31,628 nucleotides of DNA, taken from CAIKZD01 sp041675165. Lineage in GTDB: Bacteria > Patescibacteriota > Minisyncoccia > Moranbacterales > UBA2206. The position numbers and the translations under genes were made by a program. Position 1 is the first letter of the stretch. Every line of letters begins with the position of its first letter. Shown here piece by piece: positions 5,812 to 16,137 of this stretch. The notes below the pieces were generated by a model, which did not search any database, was not told the DNA's origin, and worked only from the letters and a program-made list of their open reading frames with translations. The stretch is taken from positions 1 through 31,628 of the forward strand of contig JBAYUI010000015.1 of NCBI GenBank assembly GCA_041675165.1, written 5' to 3'.

Positions 5812-6549
5812 ATGCGTTTTGATATCATTACAATTTTCCCCGAAATTTTTGATTCATATTTCAATGAATCTATTTTGAAGCGGGCGCAAAAGAATGGATT
5901 TATCGAAATAGCCGTACATAACCCACGCGATTACGCGTATGATAAGCATCATACGACCGATGATACGCCGTATGGCGGAGGAGCGGGTATGGTGATGAAA
6001 GTCGAACCGATATACAGATGCGTGAAGGATGTTCAAGATGTTCTAAGTGCCGGAGATGTTGAGGGTGATAATAATTCCAACAAGCGAAGTGATGCAACAA
6101 TAAGAACAACCAGAACAATATTGTTTTCAGCCAAGGGTAAGAAATATACCCAGCGTGATGCCAAGAGGCTTTCTAAATATGACAATCTTATTTTGATCTG
6201 CGGCCGATATGAAGGCGTGGATGAACGAGTGGCGAAATATATTGCAGATGAAGAAATTTCCATCGGAGAATATGTTCTGACGGGCGGAGAGATTCCCGCT
6301 ATGGTCATCGTGGATAGCTTGGCGCGTTTGATCCCTGGGGTTTTGGGCAATGAAATAAGCTCGCAGGAGGAGTCGCACAATAAAGATGGCTATTTGGAAT
6401 ATCCGCAATATACCAAGCCGGAAGAATTTTTTGCCGGAAACGGTGCGGCCGGCGGCGGAAAAGCTTGGAAAGTCCCCAAGGTGTTGCTTGGTGGAAATCA
6501 CGCCAAGATAGAAGAATGGCGGAAGAAAAACGCGGTGAATGGCATCTAG
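5812..6549 (+). CDS. trmD: tRNA (guanine-N1-)-methyltransferase TrmD
   Basis: Methylates G37 next to the anticodon with S-adenosylmethionine, preventing +1 frameshifting. It is a SPOUT (trefoil knot) enzyme. The 245-aa protein starts MRFDIITIFPEIF and shows PYGGGAGMVMK (53-63), the SAM-binding knot sequences ICGRYEGVDERV (129-140) and IGEYVLTGGEIPAM (151-164), then GVLGNE (176-181) and LLGGNHAKIEEW near the end. Residues about 72-103 are longer than in E. coli TrmD and are encoded by an in-frame word-repeat element (6029-6120). The core motifs are intact, so the enzyme should still work. ftsW follows 26 bases downstream. Confidence 0.97.
   Translation: MRFDIITIFPEIFDSYFNESILKRAQKNGFIEIAVHNPRDYAYDKHHTTDDTPYGGGAGMVMKVEPIYRCVKDVQDVLSAGDVEGDNNSNKRSDATIRTTRTILFSAKGKKYTQRDAKRLSKYDNLILICGRYEGVDERVAKYIADEEISIGEYVLTGGEIPAMVIVDSLARLIPGVLGNEISSQEESHNKDGYLEYPQYTKPEEFFAGNGAAGGGKAWKVPKVLLGGNHAKIEEWRKKNAVNGI
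6029..6120. repeat. Word-repeat inverted element inside trmD, in frame
   Basis: The left arm at 6030-6044 (two TGTTC words nine bases apart) matches the complement of the right arm at 6103-6117 (two AGAACA words nine bases apart) at 12 of 15 positions. The segment encodes an Asp/Asn/Thr/Arg-rich stretch that E. coli TrmD lacks. The reading frame is kept throughout. Confidence 0.6.
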
Positions 6550-6575
6550 ATAAAAAATTTATTTGATTTTCCCCT

Positions 6576-7679
6576 ATGAAAAAAGTCAGCTTGACCAGCA
6601 CTAAAATCATCTATGCTTTGTTCGCCCTGCTGTTTTTCGGTTTGATAATGATCGCTTCGGCCGGAATCTCCTATTCGCATAATCGTTTCGGTGATTCATA
6701 TTATTTTTTCAAACACCAGCTTTTTTTCGGAGTCATCCCAGGGCTGGTCATTCTTTATTTCATCCGGAAGATCAATTATAATTTTTGGAAAAAAATATCA
6801 TTCCCGCTTTTTATCATCAGTCTCGTTTTTCTCGTCTTGGTTTTCGTGCCGGGGTTTGGTTCACGGATCTATGGTGCTAGTCGCTGGCTCAAACTCGGTT
6901 CATTTTCTTTCCAACCTTCGGAAATGCTGAAGCTCTCGATGATTTTATATCTGGCCGCTTGGCTGGAGAGTCGGGAAGAAAAGGTGAAAGATTTCTATGA
7001 AGGACTGATACCTTTCGGCGCAGTGGTGGGTCTGGTCAGTTTTTTACTGATCAAACAGCCGGATATCGGCACATTGGGAATCATAATTGCCATCTCCATC
7101 TCCATCTTTTTCGTTTCCGGCGCCAAGATGTCGCATATGGGCATCATCGGCTGCGCGGGTATCGTGGCTTTGGCGGCATTGGTCAAGATGGAAGCCTATC
7201 GGATGAGCCGGTTTCTGGTTTTTATGCATCCCGAGCTTGATCCGCGCGGTATCGGATATCAGATCAATCAAGCGCTTCTGGCTATCGGTTCGGGCGGATT
7301 CTTGGGCGTGGGGCTCGGGCATAGTTTGCAAAAATTCAATTATCTTCCGGAGCCCGTAGGAGACTCAATCTTTGCTATAATAGGAGAGGAACTGGGTTTT
7401 ATAGGATGTTTCGTACTGGTTTCAATTTTCGTCTATGTGGCTATTTTGGGGCTCAGGATCGCGAAAAACGCGCCGGATCGTTTTTCAAAATTGACCGCGG
7501 TCGGCATAGTTACCTGGATAATCTTCCAAGCCTTTGTGAATATCGCTGCCATTTCAGGCATAATGCCGCTTACGGGAGTGCCATTGCCGTTCATCAGTTA
7601 TGGCGGAACCTCGATCATATTTTTGTTGGTGGGAGTGGGCATACTTTTGAATATTTCGAAGTACGCGGAAGAAAAATAA
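6576..7679 (+). CDS. ftsW: SEDS peptidoglycan polymerase, FtsW type
   Basis: An integral membrane glycosyltransferase that polymerises lipid II at the division site, working with a class B PBP. The 367-aa protein has about ten membrane segments. Family motifs visible are ASRWLKLG (101-108), FQPSEMLKL (112-120), QPDIGT (161-166, with the catalytic Asp) and YLPEPVGDSIFAIIGEELG (256-274). The last is followed by PLTGVPLPFISYGG near the C-terminus. The order trmD-ftsW-murG-murC-murB resembles a fragment of the dcw cluster and favours FtsW over RodA, although sequence alone leaves some doubt. There is no obvious Shine-Dalgarno. Spacing to murG is 124 bases, filled by a word-repeat element. Confidence 0.9.
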   Translation: MKKVSLTSTKIIYALFALLFFGLIMIASAGISYSHNRFGDSYYFFKHQLFFGVIPGLVILYFIRKINYNFWKKISFPLFIISLVFLVLVFVPGFGSRIYGASRWLKLGSFSFQPSEMLKLSMILYLAAWLESREEKVKDFYEGLIPFGAVVGLVSFLLIKQPDIGTLGIIIAISISIFFVSGAKMSHMGIIGCAGIVALAALVKMEAYRMSRFLVFMHPELDPRGIGYQINQALLAIGSGGFLGVGLGHSLQKFNYLPEPVGDSIFAIIGEELGFIGCFVLVSIFVYVAILGLRIAKNAPDRFSKLTAVGIVTWIIFQAFVNIAAISGIMPLTGVPLPFISYGGTSIIFLLVGVGILLNISKYAEEK

Positions 7680-7686
7680 GTGCATT

Positions 7687-7796
7687 AATTTCTAATCAAT
7701 GACTAATTTTTTTAATGACTATTTCCTAAAAAAAAGTATATCCATTGGACATTTAAGCATTGGTGATTGATTAGAAATTTTTAATTAGTAATTCTT
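7687..7796. repeat. Word-repeat inverted element between ftsW and murG
   Basis: A perfect 14-base inverted pair, AATTTCTAATCAAT (7687-7700) and its complement at 7766-7779, brackets the spacer. Each arm continues with further copies of a related word (TAATGACTA on the left, TTAATTAGTAATTCTTAATT on the right). The right arm ends at the murG start codon. Confidence 0.75.
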
Positions 7797-7803
7797 AATT
7801 ATT

Positions 7804-8907
7804 ATGCGTATTGTATTGACAGGCGGAGTAAGTGGCGGACATATCATTCCGCTCATCGCGGTGGCAAAAAAAATAAAAGAAAAAAATCCTGAAGCGGAAT
7901 TTCTTTTCATCGGGCCGAAGAAGAAAATGGAAGAGAAGTTGATGTCGGCCGCGCAGATCCCGATCAAAGGTATCACGACGGGGAAGATGCGGCGATATTT
8001 TTCGTGGCTGAATTTCTTGGATGCTTTCAGGATCCCCTGGGGGATCGTCCAAACTTTATGGCTCCTGCTTTGGTATATGCCGGACGTCATTTTTTCCAAG
8101 GGTGGAAGTTCTTCGCTTCCTGTAGTGCTGGTCGGATGGCTGTACCGTATCCCGATTATGATCCACGAATCGGATGCCAATCCGGGGCTGGCCAATTCTA
8201 TGTTGGCTAAATTTTCCACGCGGGTGGCGGTTTCCTATCCCTCCGCGGAAGTATATTTTCCGGAGGAACAAGTCGTTTTGACCGGATCGCCGCTGCGCGA
8301 GGATATCACTCAGGGTGAAGCGCAAAAAGCTCGAGAAAAATTTTCTCTTACCGAATCGAAGAAAGTGATTTTTGTCTGGGGCGGCTCTCAAGGAGCGCAA
8401 GCGATAAACAACAAGATCTTGGATATTCTGCCGGATCTGTTGCATAAGTATCAGATCATCCATCAGACGGGAGTGGCTAATTATGAAACGGTGATCCATC
8501 TAGCAGCGGAATATGGCATCAAGGCGGGACGGGAAGGTTATTACCCAATCGCTTTTATTGGGGAAGATCTGAAAGATATCTTGGCGGTTTCAGACATCAT
8601 AATTTCCCGCGCTGGCAACAGCTCAATCTCTGAAATTGCGGCCAATGGCAAACCATCGATCATAATTCCGATCGAACATTCCGCCAATGGACACCAGAGG
8701 ATGAATGCTTATGAGGTGGCGAAAGTGGGAGGCTGCATTGTTTTGGAAGAAAATAATCTGGGGAACAATATGCTGAAAGCCAAAATTGATGAGATTGCTG
8801 ATGATGGAGCGCTCAGTGCCAAGCTGGGAACGAATATCAAGAATTTCTTCTATCATCCGGATGCCGCCGATCGGATTGCGGAGGGAATTTTAGGGATAAT
8901 AAAATGA
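7804..8907 (+). CDS. murG: Lipid II synthase MurG
   Basis: Peripheral membrane glycosyltransferase (GT28) that adds GlcNAc from UDP-GlcNAc to lipid I, making lipid II. The 367-aa protein has the N-terminal donor/acceptor loop as TGGVSGGHIIP (6-16), a variant of the usual TGGGTGGHIFP, then SKGGSSSLPVV and HESDANPGLAN. The C-terminal half has FVWGGSQGAQAIN, QTG, and the UDP-binding region SRAGNSSISEIAANGKPSI and PIEHSANGHQRMNA. Length is normal. It lies between ftsW and murC with word-repeat spacers on both sides. No Shine-Dalgarno is visible ahead of the ATG. Confidence 0.97.
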   Translation: MRIVLTGGVSGGHIIPLIAVAKKIKEKNPEAEFLFIGPKKKMEEKLMSAAQIPIKGITTGKMRRYFSWLNFLDAFRIPWGIVQTLWLLLWYMPDVIFSKGGSSSLPVVLVGWLYRIPIMIHESDANPGLANSMLAKFSTRVAVSYPSAEVYFPEEQVVLTGSPLREDITQGEAQKAREKFSLTESKKVIFVWGGSQGAQAINNKILDILPDLLHKYQIIHQTGVANYETVIHLAAEYGIKAGREGYYPIAFIGEDLKDILAVSDIIISRAGNSSISEIAANGKPSIIIPIEHSANGHQRMNAYEVAKVGGCIVLEENNLGNNMLKAKIDEIADDGALSAKLGTNIKNFFYHPDAADRIAEGILGIIK

Positions 8908-9024
8908 AATTTTCAATTCACAATTTTCAATGAATTTTCAATTGATAAACCATCAAATATCAAGATGAAAATTTTAAAATTGGATATTGATTGAAAATTG
9001 ATCATTGATCATTGAAAATTATAA
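8907..9024. repeat. Word-repeat inverted element between murG and murC
   Basis: The left side repeats AATTTTCAAT-like words four times, starting directly at the murG stop. The right side repeats the complement (ATTGAAAATTGATCATTG). An exact 11-base pair is 8922-8932 with 9010-9020. The word ATTGATCATTGA also occurs in the scpA-scpB spacer. Confidence 0.75.
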
Positions 9025-9047
9025 ATCATATTTAAAAACAGACAGTT

Positions 9048-10484
9048 ATGGGAAATATTAATCTAGGTGAGGTTAAAAAAATATACGTCATAGGAATTAA
9101 GGGCTCCGGCGTCATCGCGGTGGTGGAGATTTTACATGCCATGGGCATGGAAATTACGGGTTCCGATACGTCCGAAAAGTTTTTCACCGATGAAATTTTG
9201 CAGCGGTTGGGCATTAACTATCACGAAAAATTTGATGCTGGCAATGTTCCGGCAGACGCGGATCTGGTCCTATATATTACGTGCTATAACGCAGAGAATA
9301 ATGTTGAAATGGCTGAAGTGCAAAAGAGAGACTTACCGATGGTGAGTTATCCGGAAATGGTGGCGCATTTTTTCAATGAAAAATATGGTATTGCGGTGGC
9401 GGGAACGCATGGCAAGACCACCACTTCGGCCTTGCTGGCCAATACTTTGAAAGAGTGTGGGGTTGATCCAAACGCTATTATTGGCAGCAAAGTTTTAAAT
9501 TGGGGCGGGAATGCGCTTATCGGTCAGGGAGAATTTTTCGTGCTTGAGGCGGATGAATATCAGAATAAGTTGCGGCTGTATGCTCCGAAGGCGGTCATTC
9601 TGACCAGCTGCGATTTTGACCACCCAGACTTCTTCGCTGATTTTGCGGAATATAAAAAAGCCTTTCAGGATTTCGTAGTGCGCATTCCCAAGGTCGGATT
9701 TTTGGTAGTGTGGGGAGATTCGACTGATACGCTTGAGATAGCTGAAAGTTGTAAGGCGGAAGTTTTGACGTATGGCTTTGGGGAAAATAATGATTATAGA
9801 ATTTCTAATTTAGAATTTCGAATTTCGAATGAATTTCAAAATTCTAATGATCAAATTCCTAAACAAATACAAGCTTTTGAGGTTTTTTATGGAGATTCTA
9901 GCTTGGGCGTTTTTGAAATTCAATTGTCTGGCAGGCATAATGTTTTGAATGCGGCGGCAGTGATCGCAACTTGTAACAGATTGCAGATTGATTTGGAAAA
10001 AGTGCGTTTGGCTCTCGGCAATTTCCAAGGCACGGCGCGCCGATTTGAATATATCGGCGAACGGAACGGGGCGCTGCTCATTGATGATTATGGCCATCAT
10101 CCGGAAGAAATCCGAGCGACTTTGGCGGGCGCACGCAGTCGTTATCCGGAAAAGAATATCTGGGCGGTCTTCCATCCACACACTTTCACGCGGACCAAGG
10201 CGCTTCTTAGCGAATTCTCGCAAAGTTTTGATGCGGCTGACAAAGTGATTGTGCTCGACATCTATGGATCGGCCCGCGAAACTCAAGGCGGTGTACATTC
10301 GAAGGATCTGGTCAAGCTCATCGATCAATTCGGCCGCGGCAAGGCGGAATATGTCCCGACCATTTCCGAAGCGGTGGAATATCTGAAAGACAAAATCGGT
10401 CCGGATGATGTGGTCATTACCATCGGCGCCGGCAACGGTTGGGAAGTGGCGGAGAAGTTGTCTAGACCACTGATTCGCACGTGA
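9048..10484 (+). CDS. murC: UDP-N-acetylmuramate--L-alanine ligase MurC
   Basis: ATP-dependent cytoplasmic ligase that adds the first amino acid of the peptidoglycan stem peptide. The 478-aa protein has an N-terminal Rossmann domain (IYVIGIKGSGVIAVVEIL, 12-29, with GSD at 38-40), the P-loop AGTHGKTTT (118-126), LEADEYQ (166-172) and TSCDFDHPD (186-194). The C-terminal domain has SGRHNVLNAAA (294-304), DDYGHHPEEI (346-355) and HPHTFTRT. Residues about 249-276 (YRISNLEFRISN and on) come from an in-frame word-repeat tract. The last residues (RPLIRT) and the stop come from another repeat copy at 10464-10507. Catalytic motifs are intact. Confidence 0.97.
   Translation: MGNINLGEVKKIYVIGIKGSGVIAVVEILHAMGMEITGSDTSEKFFTDEILQRLGINYHEKFDAGNVPADADLVLYITCYNAENNVEMAEVQKRDLPMVSYPEMVAHFFNEKYGIAVAGTHGKTTTSALLANTLKECGVDPNAIIGSKVLNWGGNALIGQGEFFVLEADEYQNKLRLYAPKAVILTSCDFDHPDFFADFAEYKKAFQDFVVRIPKVGFLVVWGDSTDTLEIAESCKAEVLTYGFGENNDYRISNLEFRISNEFQNSNDQIPKQIQAFEVFYGDSSLGVFEIQLSGRHNVLNAAAVIATCNRLQIDLEKVRLALGNFQGTARRFEYIGERNGALLIDDYGHHPEEIRATLAGARSRYPEKNIWAVFHPHTFTRTKALLSEFSQSFDAADKVIVLDIYGSARETQGGVHSKDLVKLIDQFGRGKAEYVPTISEAVEYLKDKIGPDDVVITIGAGNGWEVAEKLSRPLIRT
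9792..9875. repeat. Word-repeat tract inside murC, in frame
   Basis: AATTTCTAATTTAGAATTTCGAATTTC-type words with a period of about 9-10 run through 84 bases and stay in frame, encoding an Asn/Ser/Arg/Phe/Gln-rich peptide. Composition is far more AT-rich than the surrounding murC sequence. No clear inverted arm is seen. Confidence 0.65.
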
Positions 10485-10507
10485 GCAGACTGATTACGCG
10501 TGATTTT
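10464..10507. repeat. CACTGATT-type repeat at the murC 3' end
   Basis: AGACCACTGATTCGCACGTG and following ACTGATTACGCGTGATTTT are built of the same quasi-periodic ACTGATT word as the spacers at 25614-25750 and 30452-30628. Here the word overlaps the end of murC and supplies its stop codon. A matching complementary arm before murB is absent. Confidence 0.6.
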
Positions 10508-10526
10508 AAAACGCTATTAAATATAT

Positions 10527-11540
10527 ATGCCAATAAAAATTGACATCCAGGAAAATATTCTGCTCGCGCCATTCACCACTTTTAAAATCGGTGGGCCGGC
10601 CAAATTTTTCGTCGAAGTGGCGGCGGAAGAAGAACTTTTGGAAGCGTTGAATTATGCCAAAGAAAATAATTTGGAAATTTTTGTGCTGGGCGGAGGGAGT
10701 AATATTTTGGTGAGCGATGAGGGATTTTCCGGACTAGTGATTCGCATACAAGCTACAAGCTACAAGATACAAGATACAAATTTGGAATGCGGGGCGGGAC
10801 TTCTACTTTCAGAGGCAGTGCGTCTAGCTAGAGAAAATTCACTCTCCGGTCTTGAGTGGGCGGCGGGGATTCCTGGGGCGGTCGGCGGCGCGGTGCGGGG
10901 GAATGCGGGAGCGTATGGGAGTGAGATAAAAAATAGTGTCGAAGGTGTAAAGGTGTTAGAAATTTCCAAGATACAAAAAACAATAACCAAACAAATTCCA
11001 AATTCCAAATTCCAAATTCCAAACCCGCCTGCCGGCGAGGCAGGTAAATTTCAAATATCAAATTACAAATTACAAAACTGCGATTTTTCTTATCGTAACA
11101 GTATTTTTAAACAGAATAAGAATTTAATAGTTTTGTCTTGTGTTTTGAATTTGCAAAAAGGCGATAAGAATGAGATTGAGGGGAAAATAAGAGAGGTTAT
11201 CCGTAAAAGAACGGCGAAAATTCCTAAGGAATCGAGTCCGGGCAGTTTTTTTCAGAACCCGACTGTGTCTGATTCAGATTTGATCAAAAGATTCGAACAT
11301 GATACCAATTGTCAATGTCGAGACAACAAAATACCGGCTGGATGGCTCATCGATGAACTTGGTTTACGCGGTAAAAGAATTGGTGATATTATGGTGAGCG
11401 AAAAGCATGGTAACTTTGTAATAAATTTAGGAGCGGGAAAAGCTCAGGATGTGGTGATGCTGTCCAGTCTGATCAAAATGAAAGTGCGCGATGAATTCGG
11501 AGTGCAGCTCAAGGAAGAGATCCAATATGTGGGGTTCTGA
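10527..11540 (+). CDS. murB: UDP-N-acetylenolpyruvoylglucosamine reductase MurB
   Basis: FAD- and NADPH-dependent reductase producing UDP-MurNAc, the substrate of MurC. The 337-aa protein has FTTFKIGGPAKFF (16-28), LGGGSNILVSDEGFSGLVI (54-72), the FAD-binding WAAGIPGAVGGAVRGNAGAYG (111-131, 21 residues, given by its ends WAAGIPG and GNAGAYG), SPGSFFQNP (237-245) and PAGWLIDELGLRG (270-282). SEKHGNFVINLG (291-302) includes the C-terminal catalytic Glu region. Two word-repeat tracts are read in frame: residues 74-85 (SYKIQDT) and about 148-184 (KFQIPNPPAGEAGKFQISNYK and flanks). They make it longer than a usual MurB of about 300 residues. It sits 42 bases behind murC. Confidence 0.96.
   Translation: MPIKIDIQENILLAPFTTFKIGGPAKFFVEVAAEEELLEALNYAKENNLEIFVLGGGSNILVSDEGFSGLVIRIQATSYKIQDTNLECGAGLLLSEAVRLARENSLSGLEWAAGIPGAVGGAVRGNAGAYGSEIKNSVEGVKVLEISKIQKTITKQIPNSKFQIPNPPAGEAGKFQISNYKLQNCDFSYRNSIFKQNKNLIVLSCVLNLQKGDKNEIEGKIREVIRKRTAKIPKESSPGSFFQNPTVSDSDLIKRFEHDTNCQCRDNKIPAGWLIDELGLRGKRIGDIMVSEKHGNFVINLGAGKAQDVVMLSSLIKMKVRDEFGVQLKEEIQYVGF
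10746..10781. repeat. TACAAG word tract inside murB, in frame
   Basis: Two copies each of TACAAGC and TACAAGA/TACAAAT words follow each other directly and encode QATSYKIQDTN. The same word (as its complement, TTGTATCTTG) appears in the spacer before scpB at 25039-25061. Confidence 0.55.
10968..11078. repeat. ATTCCAA word tract with GC palindrome inside murB, in frame
   Basis: Four copies of AATTCCAA with a nine-base period are followed by a GC-rich palindrome (CCTGCC 11028-11033, GGCAGG 11039-11044), then by CAAATATCAAATTACAAATTACAA with a ten-base period. Together they encode about 37 residues including NPPAGEAGK. The frame is preserved across about 110 bases. Confidence 0.7.
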
Positions 11541-11577
11541 GGCTCATTCAAAATAATAATTCTTAACTTTTTAACTT

Positions 11578-11949
11578 ATGGAAGAAAAAATTCTTAACTT
11601 GCGATTGTTTTGTAAAAAAGTGAAGTTGTCCGATCAGACTAAGGACTATATCGTGAAACGGATCCAGAAGATGGAGAAATTTCTGAAAAGGACGCTGGAA
11701 TACGAAGTGGAAGTGGCGAAAGATAAGTATGACAAATTCTATGTCGAGCTGATGATCCAGACCCCGTACAAATTGTATCGGACAAGCGAAACGAGCGAGA
11801 GCGTGGAAGGTTCGATCGATATGGCTGTTTCGCAGATGCAGCGCCAGATCGACTCTGATGTTGACCGGGTGCGCGATCTGAAAAAGCGCGGAGCACGTTC
11901 GATCAAGAAAAAAATGGTGATTGATGGCGAAGCTAGGTTTAAAAAGTGA
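11578..11949 (+). CDS. hpf: Ribosome hibernation promoting factor (HPF/RaiA family)
   Basis: Binds the 30S subunit at the tRNA/mRNA channel and helps inactivate ribosomes in slow growth. The 123-aa product has the S30AE fold pattern: LFCKKVKLSDQTKDYIVKRI (9-28) with the first strand and helix, EVEVAKDKYDKFYVEL (42-57) and DMAVSQMQRQI (81-91) in the second helix, then a basic tail ending RSIKKKMVIDGEARFKK. The length fits the short form, without the C-terminal dimerisation domain of long HPF. hpf next to secA is a common arrangement; here a membrane-protein gene lies between. The 12-base word AATTCTTAACTT occurs both before the ATG (11558-11569) and within codons 4-7 (11589-11600). Confidence 0.9.
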   Translation: MEEKILNLRLFCKKVKLSDQTKDYIVKRIQKMEKFLKRTLEYEVEVAKDKYDKFYVELMIQTPYKLYRTSETSESVEGSIDMAVSQMQRQIDSDVDRVRDLKKRGARSIKKKMVIDGEARFKK

Positions 11950-11958
11950 TTTTCCGGG

Positions 11959-11992
11959 AAAGCTCTGTTCCTTTGACGGACGGAGCTTTTTT
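11959..11992 (+). terminator. Terminator of hpf
   Basis: AAAGCTC (11959-11965) pairs with GAGCTTT (11983-11989), with further pairs inside the loop, followed by a T-run to 11992. Confidence 0.8.
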
Positions 11993-11994
11993 AT

Positions 11995-12023
11995 TTGACA
12001 AAAAAGGAGAATAATGCTAATCT
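11995..12023 (+). promoter_or_regulatory. Promoter of the membrane-protein gene
   Basis: TTGACA (11995-12000), a 17-base spacer and TAATCT (12018-12023), directly behind the hpf terminator. The predicted leader of about 80 bases carries AGAGGAG followed by a TTG-containing TTGCC/GGCAA hairpin, then the AGAGAGG of the chosen start. Confidence 0.55.
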
Positions 12024-12107
12024 ACGTAGCTGTCAAAAAAACAGAGGAGAGCTGTAAAGTTGCCGTTTTTTGGCAAAAAAGTACATTTAAAAAAGAGAGG
12101 TTACATT

Positions 12108-13274
12108 ATGAGAGACAAACGAAGCATTACTAAAAAGAATTTGTTGGGCGGTTTTTTGGGGGGAGTCTGTGGAATTTTAGCTTTTGGCTATGTCCATCCG
12201 GCTCTTTTGCCGATCGGGGTTTTGGCCGGAGTCGTTACGGGCTGGTGGTATGAGGCTATTTGGAATATGGTTGTCAAAAATATTTCCGATAGTCTGGAAT
12301 TTAGTCGAAACAGTATTCGACGGTGCCATATTTTCATCGGAGCATGTGCTCAAGGTTCCTTATGGGTACTCTGGCGAAAAAGGAATAAGGAGGATGACTC
12401 ATTATCTATTTTCTATAACTGGTTTTTAGTGCCAACTCTTTGGCTGATTACTCGGCCAATCTCTTGTTGGAGATGGCTCAATCGCCATCCGATGAATCGT
12501 GCATATGCGCTGCAGGCATTGTTAATAAGTTCGCAAGTCATTTCTATAGTTTCAGTGTCTGTGTTCTTGGCGTATGCATATATGCCGGAGATGATTGATG
12601 GCGTGCGTGACGGCTACGGCAGATGGACTCCAGCAAGATTACCATCATGGATCGATTATGCCGGACTGACATTTGTTTTTGCTCTATTTCCTATTATTAT
12701 TACTGTTTCTTATCATGCCGCAGAACTTAGTAATCGTACTATAAAAGATTTCTATCAAGATTTCGATCGCTATGTTTCCAAGGGGACGGTGAAGTATTTC
12801 TTCCATTATTTGGTGAAATCCGTTGTGGATCAGACGAGAGCGTGTATGATTATGCTTTTGTCCATCATCTATTTTTCCGGAGCAGGCATACTATTTTTTA
12901 CTATTCTTGTGGTTCCATTCGCAATTTTTATTTGGACAATCAAGGGTATCAATGAAATTGTTATGCGCAAGGGTCATTGGCTGTGCCTAGGTACCACTAT
13001 GTTAGTGACGACATTGGCGGCATATTTTTTCCATCCTTACTTTGGAAATGCTTCCATTCTTTGGATGGCAGCTTTAGTTGCTGGTATGCTTTCCGGTGGA
13101 GCAACAGAGGGGATGCGTCAAACAATCGCTTGGGGTTTTGAAAACACCAGTGTAGGCAGGCAATATTCCAATGCCAGATCGGAAGCATTTCTGAAGGACA
13201 GACTCTCTCCTTATTGGAGATCGGTTCTTAGCGGATGGGAAAAAACTATTGCAAAATCTCTTTCTGTGAATTGA
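12108..13274 (+). CDS. Unrecognised multi-pass membrane protein, 388 aa
   Basis: I do not recognise this protein. It starts MRDKRSITKKN with a basic N-terminus and has about eight to ten hydrophobic segments: two near 11-45 (Gly-rich, GGFLGGVCGILAFG), one near 77-92, and then LVPTLWLITRP, a long one near 152-172, YAGLTFVFALFPIIITVSY, a pair near 263-295 and two near 308-345. The C-terminal 45 residues are soluble. A cytoplasmic-looking region with HAAELSNRTIKDFYQDFDRYV lies between. The start was placed at 12108 because AGAGAGG lies seven bases before it; a TTG at 12060 with AGAGGAG upstream is an alternative. It has its own promoter and terminator between hpf and secA. Possibly lineage-specific. 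Confidence 0.8.
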   Translation: MRDKRSITKKNLLGGFLGGVCGILAFGYVHPALLPIGVLAGVVTGWWYEAIWNMVVKNISDSLEFSRNSIRRCHIFIGACAQGSLWVLWRKRNKEDDSLSIFYNWFLVPTLWLITRPISCWRWLNRHPMNRAYALQALLISSQVISIVSVSVFLAYAYMPEMIDGVRDGYGRWTPARLPSWIDYAGLTFVFALFPIIITVSYHAAELSNRTIKDFYQDFDRYVSKGTVKYFFHYLVKSVVDQTRACMIMLLSIIYFSGAGILFFTILVVPFAIFIWTIKGINEIVMRKGHWLCLGTTMLVTTLAAYFFHPYFGNASILWMAALVAGMLSGGATEGMRQTIAWGFENTSVGRQYSNARSEAFLKDRLSPYWRSVLSGWEKTIAKSLSVN

Positions 13275-13300
13275 TTTAGGGAAATTATTCCCGCAAGATA

Positions 13301-13330
13301 AAGGCTCTACCGTTAGTAGAGCCTTTTTTT
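13301..13330 (+). terminator. Terminator of the membrane-protein gene
   Basis: Perfect ten-base arms AAGGCTCTAC (13301-13310) and GTAGAGCCTT (13316-13325), followed by T to 13330. Confidence 0.9.
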
Positions 13331-13336
13331 ATTGCT

Positions 13337-13365
13337 TTGACTGAATGTGGTTTTTTTGCTAAGCT
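13337..13365 (+). promoter_or_regulatory. Likely promoter of secA
   Basis: TTGACT (13337-13342), a 17-base spacer, TAAGCT (13360-13365). Predicted leader about 50 bases without a Shine-Dalgarno. Confidence 0.45.
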
Positions 13366-13422
13366 TGATTAGTTAATGCTGGATGGGAATTTGGCAGATA
13401 ATCACTATTTTTTATAAAACTT

Positions 13423-16083
<2,661 letters not shown>

Positions 16084-16137
16084 AAAATTAAAAGTGCGAA
16101 ACGCAAGAATAAAGGACTTGGTTTAAAATTTAAAGTT

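Noticed and set aside
10968..11078. CRISPR-like short regular repeats
   Set aside because: The units are eight to ten bases with no unique spacers, and they lie inside an open murB frame.
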